64,000 nucleotides of DNA from NCBI RefSeq assembly GCF_003672135.1, contig NC_039519.1:7564001-7628000 (forward strand), written 5' to 3'. How positions within the stretch are numbered: position 1 is the stretch's first letter; every line of letters begins with the position of its first letter. A program made the position numbers and the translations under genes. The DNA is from Ooceraea biroi (lineage: Eukaryota; Arthropoda; Insecta; Hymenoptera; Formicidae). Positions 58,484-64,000 of the stretch are shown here, piece after piece. The notes beneath the pieces were generated by a model. It was given only the letters and a program-made list of their open reading frames with translations. It was not told where the DNA came from and did no database searches.

Positions 58484-59070
58484 CTACAAGCAGGAAGAAG
58501 GAGAGCTACGATTAGTCGTGCTCGCGAAATGCGGTACTAGTCAAAGTGACTTTGTCAGAACGAAAAAGACAGGAAACATAAACAGGAAACATGACAAAAG
58601 AAAAATGAGTGTACAAAGATTACGAACAAAAGACTCTTAGGTGTCTTCATGATTGCGCGAGGACGAAGTGAAGAGATAAGAAACGACAAAGTGAAAAGTC
58701 AAATCCGCCGATTCACCAAGCGGACAAGTAGAACAAAGGATGTTTTGAGGAAAAAAGGAGACAATATCGTAATATTAGCGATCTTATCGTAACACCGTGA
58801 ATCGCGCTCTATATCCACCAGAAGACACCGCAAGCAAGCCTTTGCTTGATGAAACAGATGGATTGGGATTCTCCATTGTAGATTTCTGATGTTCATAGCT
58901 CTGGTGCTCCTTGACAACACCGTTAGTTCACATAGCTAAACAATGCGGAGATTACGAAGTAGCACAGATTGAAGTTGACAACTCATTCGATTGGCATATC
59001 CCTCTCGAGATAGAATACCATTTATTTCTCGCGCAAGACATCGGCTCGGACATTATGAAACGTTCACGGT
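58484..59070. other. 3' UTR of Z37 and intron before Z36
   Basis: AATAAA at 59021-59026 (minus). Nothing else was seen. Confidence 0.55.
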
Positions 59071-59315
59071 TTAGTATAGTCGATACGCCTGGATTTTGCT
59101 GCCTTTGTGGTACATTCTGATGTGCCTGTAGGTGTTGGAGGACTTCCTGTCTTTCTTCTCGCAATAAGGACACTGGAACCTGGGCTCCTTCCCGCACTCG
59201 TACCTGTAATGCGTCAGCATGTTGCCCTTTTTGCTAAAGGAGCTGCAGCATCTCGGACAGGAATATCTCTGATTATGTCCCTTGTGTTCCGTAACTCGAT
59301 GACTCCTACGAAACA
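59071..59315 (-). CDS. lola: lola terminal exon Z37 (SSN-group module)
   Basis: An 81-residue module: basic leader V-FRRSHRVTEHKGHNQRYS, finger 1 at 20-41 (CPRC followed directly by a third Cys, S-F-S-K-K-G-N-M-L-T-H, RYEC), GKEPRFQ, finger 2 at 49-70 (CPYC, D-R-K-S-S-N-T-Y-R-H, RMYH), tail KGSKIQAYRLY. GKEPRF and K-x-D-x-x-S-S-N-x-Y tie it to Z36. The first bases after the acceptor (CTATTTCTTTTTTCAG) are TG, giving Val with a G donor. AATAAA at 59021-59026, about 45 nt below the stop. Confidence 0.9.
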
Positions 59316-61015
59316 CTGAAAAAAGAAATAGACAGAGATTGTGATCAAGATCAATATTTAAGATTGTAATGATGTTGAAATTTTAGATAAGTAATAAGAA
59401 ACGTCGAGATGAGATCAAAACTAAGTTCCATTTTCACATTCAATATGTTCATAAAGTTAATACACAAATATGTTTAATGCGTACACTAATGCGTACTTTT
59501 ATCAATCCAAACACATCGAAATCAATTAAAGAGAAATTATTTAGAAAAAAGAGTTGCATCTTGTATAATTTAAAAATTAGTACATTTGATCATTATATTT
59601 ATTAAACAATTTTTATTCCGTTCTGCAATCTCTCAACGAACGAAACAGGAATTTTGTCGTCCTAAACTGTAAAATTATATATATAATAAATTATATATAT
59701 GTAATGTTCTTAATTTGGTGAGTAATTATAATATAAAAGAGAAACATTTACATACAATTACACTGAATTTTAATTAATAATTTAATCGGAACTAGCTCTT
59801 AAACATAACTAAATATCAATTATGATCAATTATGAAGAAAAGTGATATAGGAAGAAACAATTAAAGATTCGTTAATCTGATCTAGAATTTAATTTTCTGG
59901 AGAAATTTCTAATTGGTCAAAACTGCTGTTATATTGATAAAATTAAAGTAATAACAAAGCAAAGAATTAATTAACAAATATAGTTTTTGTTGACTTGGTC
60001 TTGCTCGGACTGATGTAACCACTAAACCTAAAAAAGAAAACTACAATTTCTAATCGCGTAAAATAATCAGTTTAAATGTATTTTCAGAAAAAGTGTAAGT
60101 AGGAGAGACATGAAAGGATAATCTTGTTTTATACCTCTTAATCAATCAATATGCAAACAACAACTTTTATTGCTCAGTTGTATGGAGATGTGATTACAAA
60201 TATACAGCGCAGTATTTTATAATGTAAATTTTATCGAAAATGCATAACAAATAATTTATTGCTTACACTATTTTATCATTTTGTAACATTTTAAAATTGA
60301 AAATATAGAGTTCAGGAAAAGATACGAATGACTCATATACACAACCAAGCAAAGAAATATAAATTAATCTTTTTAATAAGATCTTTTAAATATTTGATTA
60401 ATCAAAGAAACGCAAATAAAAACGCAAATAAAAACAACAAATCACGATATGTACAATATATTCTAAAAACCATAAATTTTCTCAACTCTGCATTCTACTA
60501 AAAGGAACTTAAATAAACTTTCATAAAACTTTAAAAATAAGTTTAATAATTTAAAAACACAAAAACATGATATAAAATATTTAAAATTAATTAAAATACA
60601 GGCACATAAATACATATCATACTGTATAACAATATACTTATCACAAAAATTGTATTATTTAAAAAACGAACTATACTTTTTAATCAAACTTTAATTTATG
60701 ATTCAGTTTTTAATATTAACAACGTCGCTTATTTAATTTATCAATAATTAAATTTCACCAAAATCAACTGTAACGTTCACAGAAGAGAAATTTCAAATCT
60801 TTAATAAGATATAATTTTATCAGAATAAATATTTTCTAAGAAATTTCTAGGCACACACACGTACGAGCAGCACATGCATGTATATACATACATATATATA
60901 TATATATATTTTTTCTTCCATGTAAAATAATAATAATAGTTGACGAAAAAAGGAAAACTCCTTATCCTGAAAAATATTTCATTATTGATAATATTCTTGC
61001 GTTCCTTGTCCATTT
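59316..61015. other. 3' UTR of Z38 and intron before Z37
   Basis: AT-rich, 1.7 kb, with short AT dinucleotide tracts (about 60891-60910). An ATTAAA near 60800 is the nearest poly(A)-like signal. Confidence 0.5.
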
Positions 61016-61260
61016 CTACTGCAATCGATCTGGTTTGAAGAATGGCATATGTTTGTGAATTCTTCGTACGTGTTTATACACATTCGAGCTGTATTTCGAA
61101 ATGTAGTTGCAATATTTGCACTGGAAGCGACTTTCCGGATGATCGCTGCGTAATCGATGATGCCGCACCAGGCAGTCCTTCAACGGGAAGCTATGTGGAA
61201 CAGTTGAAGCAGCGCAACGGAGACAATTGGACCAGCCATGATTGTACTGCATAGGCCTAC
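61016..61260 (-). CDS. lola: lola terminal exon Z38 (aberrant first finger)
   Basis: An 81-residue module. Leader G-RPMQYNHGWSN, then a first finger that breaks the rule: Cys13 and Cys16 are followed by 17 residues (AASTVPHSFPLKDCLVR) before the His pair at 34/35, and the last ligand is His41 rather than Cys (RSDHPE). The F-x-L-K-x-x-L-x-x-H core is intact, so about five residues seem inserted between the Cys pair and the core. Finger 2 is regular at 48-69 (CKYC, S-K-Y-S-S-N-V-Y-K-H, RRIH). The tail is KHMPFFKPDRLQ. The acceptor is ACAATTCTTCCAG. Confidence 0.86.
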
Positions 61261-63572
61261 CTGGAAGAATTGTTATAGGATTAGATAAATTAAGTATACT
61301 TCAGTCATTCAAACTTTTAACGCTTCTATAAATCAAATGCCTCGACATTTCAATAAATTTACTCATGTGATTCAAGCGGACCCCGATCTGGTCCAAACTC
61401 CTGACCTGGAAAATATATTTAATATTCGTTACAAAAAGATTCTTCTAAAGTATAAGAAACGATATACCAAGCAAAAACATGAAAAGCACATCTTTGTTCA
61501 AATGCGTGAAAATCAGTGCATATTTTCGAAGCGTAAAGATTATTTTGTCAAAATTAAAGAATAACAATTTGAACAATTCAAGAACTGCAAAATTTACATT
61601 TCTGGAGTTATCATTGAATGCAATAATCTTCCACGTACTTCACATTATTAACGTTCAACATATCGAAACGGAACATGCGCCTAATGTGGTGCGTAATAAA
61701 AGCTGTAAACAAATCGCGAAAAAACAATCGATTAACTAAAACATTTTTGCAGTTATATTATTAATTATACAAACATATTTATTGATATGTATTGATATCA
61801 AACGTTATTGAATGCATTCTAATCAAATAATCTTTGCATTTTCTTTTAACTCCTCTTTAATTGTTTAAATAATAACATAAAAAGAAAAGAACAAAATTAA
61901 TCCATTCCATATAAATATATAATATATATTCCATATATATATATATATATGTATATATATGTATATGTATATGTATATCTTGTATACATATCTTGTATAC
62001 ATATTTTGAAAGACAGTAAAGTCATTTATGATAAAATGTTTCATGGAGAAAATAATCTTTTGTAAATCATTAATATGGAATTAATTACAATAATACGAAA
62101 TGCAGGAAATAGGAAACATAACCACAGCTTTCATTTCTCTTTTTCATTACCTGTTCCTTTTTTACAAGTCGGATACATTAGATTAAACATAAATTGATAT
62201 ACAATTTTTTGGTGTTTGAGAAGATCAAAATTACACAACAAGAGTATGGAATATCAGTTATGTATTATGTAGAATTGATTTTTATTTTCTATCATTCAAT
62301 ATAATTTTAAAATACGCATACATATTTTTTGCATCTCAATTTAAAAAAAAGGAAATATATCAATATTTACTATTTATTAAAGGTATTAGCTTTTATAAAA
62401 GATAGTTATAAATCTTGTGCGTGTCAAATGGATATATTTCTAGTATACATAATTATACGAAATCGAAATCGATAAAATCTCCAATAATAAATTTTATCGC
62501 AAATAACGCTAGAGAGCAATCACGTTTTTTATTTTTTCAAATTGATAGAAAAGCCATGTGAAAAATAAAAATAAAAACCTTACGTTTATATCTTGTATAC
62601 AGACCAATTGTACAACTTCTCCATACTATTAAATATTCGCTTATATATATTTCATATTTTTATAATTTATTATGTTTTTAATTACGCTTGAATAATTGAT
62701 ATCGACACAAGCGTTACTATTTGTGTAAATTTGTCAATCTGATTTTTAATAATAATTATTTTACTTTATGTATATTTAGCAAATTAAATAGTAAACACTA
62801 ATAATTCTGAAACACACAAAATACGTGGAATTGCATAATTAGGTTCTCCTTAAGTAAAAATCTTTACAAGTTTTATCACAGAAAATTGCCATATTTGCAC
62901 AACTATAATTTTGATTACTTTTCCTAGGAGAAGCAGATTATTTTAAAATTTCTGAAACTCAAATATAATAAATAGGATTAAAAATAAAGTTGTCAAATAT
63001 AAAATACAGTTTTTATATTGTCAGTTTCTCAAAACTCTATTTCTCTCCTAGTTATTTCCTCCTAGAATTATTTTCGTCCTTGCACCAAAACTTCTAAAAT
63101 TATTGTCCATTTAAATGATTTTCCAACATAAAAAATAATCAAAATTTCTTTTAAAAAAGTAATAAATAATAGAATTATATTTTATTAAACTATATGGAAA
63201 TTATATTCAATAGTTTTACATAATACAATGCAATTGAAAATGAAATATATTTGTATCAGTTGTACAAGTCTTTTGTTGGAAATACCAGAAAAAAGGTATC
63301 TTTTATTAGAAAGAACAGATCCAAGTCTGTCTATCCCAACACGTATGCATGATACACGTATATTCGGTTTCGTGAGAGGATAAATTTGATTTCAACATTA
63401 ATTAGCGCCATAAGACAACGATATGTTATCGTCGCTAGATAAGCAATATATTTATACATATACATGCTGACACGGATTAGGCGAGTCATATTTTGTTTTT
63501 TTATCGTTACGAACGATGATCATTCTTTCACGAAACGCGAATATAAATTGAACTGCATATCAATTACGCTAT
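61261..63572. other. 3' UTR of Z39 and intron before Z38
   Basis: 2.3 kb of AT-rich DNA with an AT tract at about 61930-61975. No finger codons or recognisable element. Confidence 0.5.
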
Positions 63573-63859
63573 TCAGTACAATTTGACGAATCGCATTTCC
63601 ATATTGTGGTGTTTCGCCCGGATGTGTCTATATACAGCCTGTGTATATTTGCTACGCATGTCGCAATGCGGACACTTGAAGCGCGGCATGTCGACGCATT
63701 CTAGTCGATAGTGTCGGCTCATGCCACCCGGGGTACGAAAGCTGCGGCCACATCTGGGACATGGAAAGCCGCGCCGGTTCGGACTGGCCTGAAGTCTGAA
63801 CGTATGCCGGAAACTCCGTGCAGTGCTGTGATACTTCTCCAGGACGATCGGTCTGAAGT
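63573..63859 (-). CDS. lola: lola terminal exon Z39 (first in transcription order in this window)
   Basis: A 95-residue module: leader D-FRPIVLEKYHSTARSFRHTF ending in SPNRRGFP, finger 1 at 34-55 (CPRC, S-F-R-T-P-G-G-M-S-R-H, RLEC), VDMPRFK with Val replacing the usual Gly, finger 2 at 63-84 (CPHC, R-S-K-Y-T-Q-A-V-Y-R-H, RAKH), tail HNMEMRFVKLY. The C-terminal R-L-Y/K-L-Y ending recurs in Z34, Z37 and here. The ORF extends above the acceptor CTGTTTGTGCTTCCAG, but that part is intron. The shared BTB exons should lie further along this strand, outside the window. Confidence 0.9.
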
Positions 63860-64000
63860 CTGGAAGCACAAACAGAAACGAGGATTGTATATTAAAATGG
63901 CGATAATTGGCAACTGGAATCACCTAACATTCGCGAGAAGTCAAGGAACGATGAAGAGGAGAAGATAATAGGAATTTTAAGATGCCTCTCCTTCGGGAGC

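Noticed and set aside
1..63859. Separate small zinc-finger genes in tandem
   Set aside because: Several modules (Z6, Z7, Z9, Z15) have no start codon before their fingers, and all share one acceptor phase, so they are exons of one gene.

Overview
This is insect nuclear DNA. The whole window appears to lie inside one gene on the minus strand: the 3' half of longitudinals lacking (lola), a BTB-domain transcription factor gene whose shared 5' exons splice to many mutually exclusive 3'-terminal exons. The DNA is AT-rich, with CA/TG and GA microsatellites, mariner and LTR remnants and no operons. A hymenopteran, quite possibly an ant, fits best, but that is an inference from style and exon content.

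I count 39 alternative terminal exons, called Z1 to Z39 here in order of plus-strand coordinate; transcription runs from Z39 down to Z1. Thirty-eight encode zinc fingers and one (Z19) encodes a pipsqueak-type helix-turn-helix. There is also one 48-nt linker exon ahead of Z2 and one frameshifted relic exon between Z22 and Z23. The shared BTB exons are not in the window and must lie beyond position 64000. Z1 is cut by the left edge, so the array continues on both sides.

The typical module is a leader of 5 to 60 residues, then finger 1 of type C-x2-C-x12-H-x4-C (usually ending in an E-C-G motif), about 7 residues, then finger 2 of type C-x2-C-x12-H-x3/4-H, then a short tail and a stop. Each exon starts after an AG acceptor with a pyrimidine tract and is read in the same phase: its first two bases complete a codon begun upstream. 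Residue numbers below count that split codon as residue 1, written assuming the donor exon ends in G. Many of the modules have no usable ATG, so they are exons rather than free-standing genes.

Region by region: 0-12 kb holds divergent modules (Z1-Z7). 15-23.4 kb holds Z8, a run of close paralogues with the E-C-G-G and Y-T-Q-N signature (Z9-Z13), and three-finger Z14. 25-40 kb holds the K-Y-K-S-S-L group, the psq exon, the LTR-capped exon Z22 and the relic. 41-49 kb holds the K-Q-R-G/K-Q-T-S group (Z24-Z29). 49.7-63.9 kb holds Z30-Z39, in which S-S-N-V-Y or T-Q-N-I-Y second fingers dominate. Between exons lie 3' UTRs and introns, often with an AATAAA signal downstream of the stop.

Known biology (Drosophila lola): each isoform pairs the same BTB dimerisation domain with a different DNA-binding end, for axon guidance, neuronal identity, germline and other programmes, and some isoforms are made by trans-splicing. 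The division of labour among the modules here is inferred from that, not read from the sequence.
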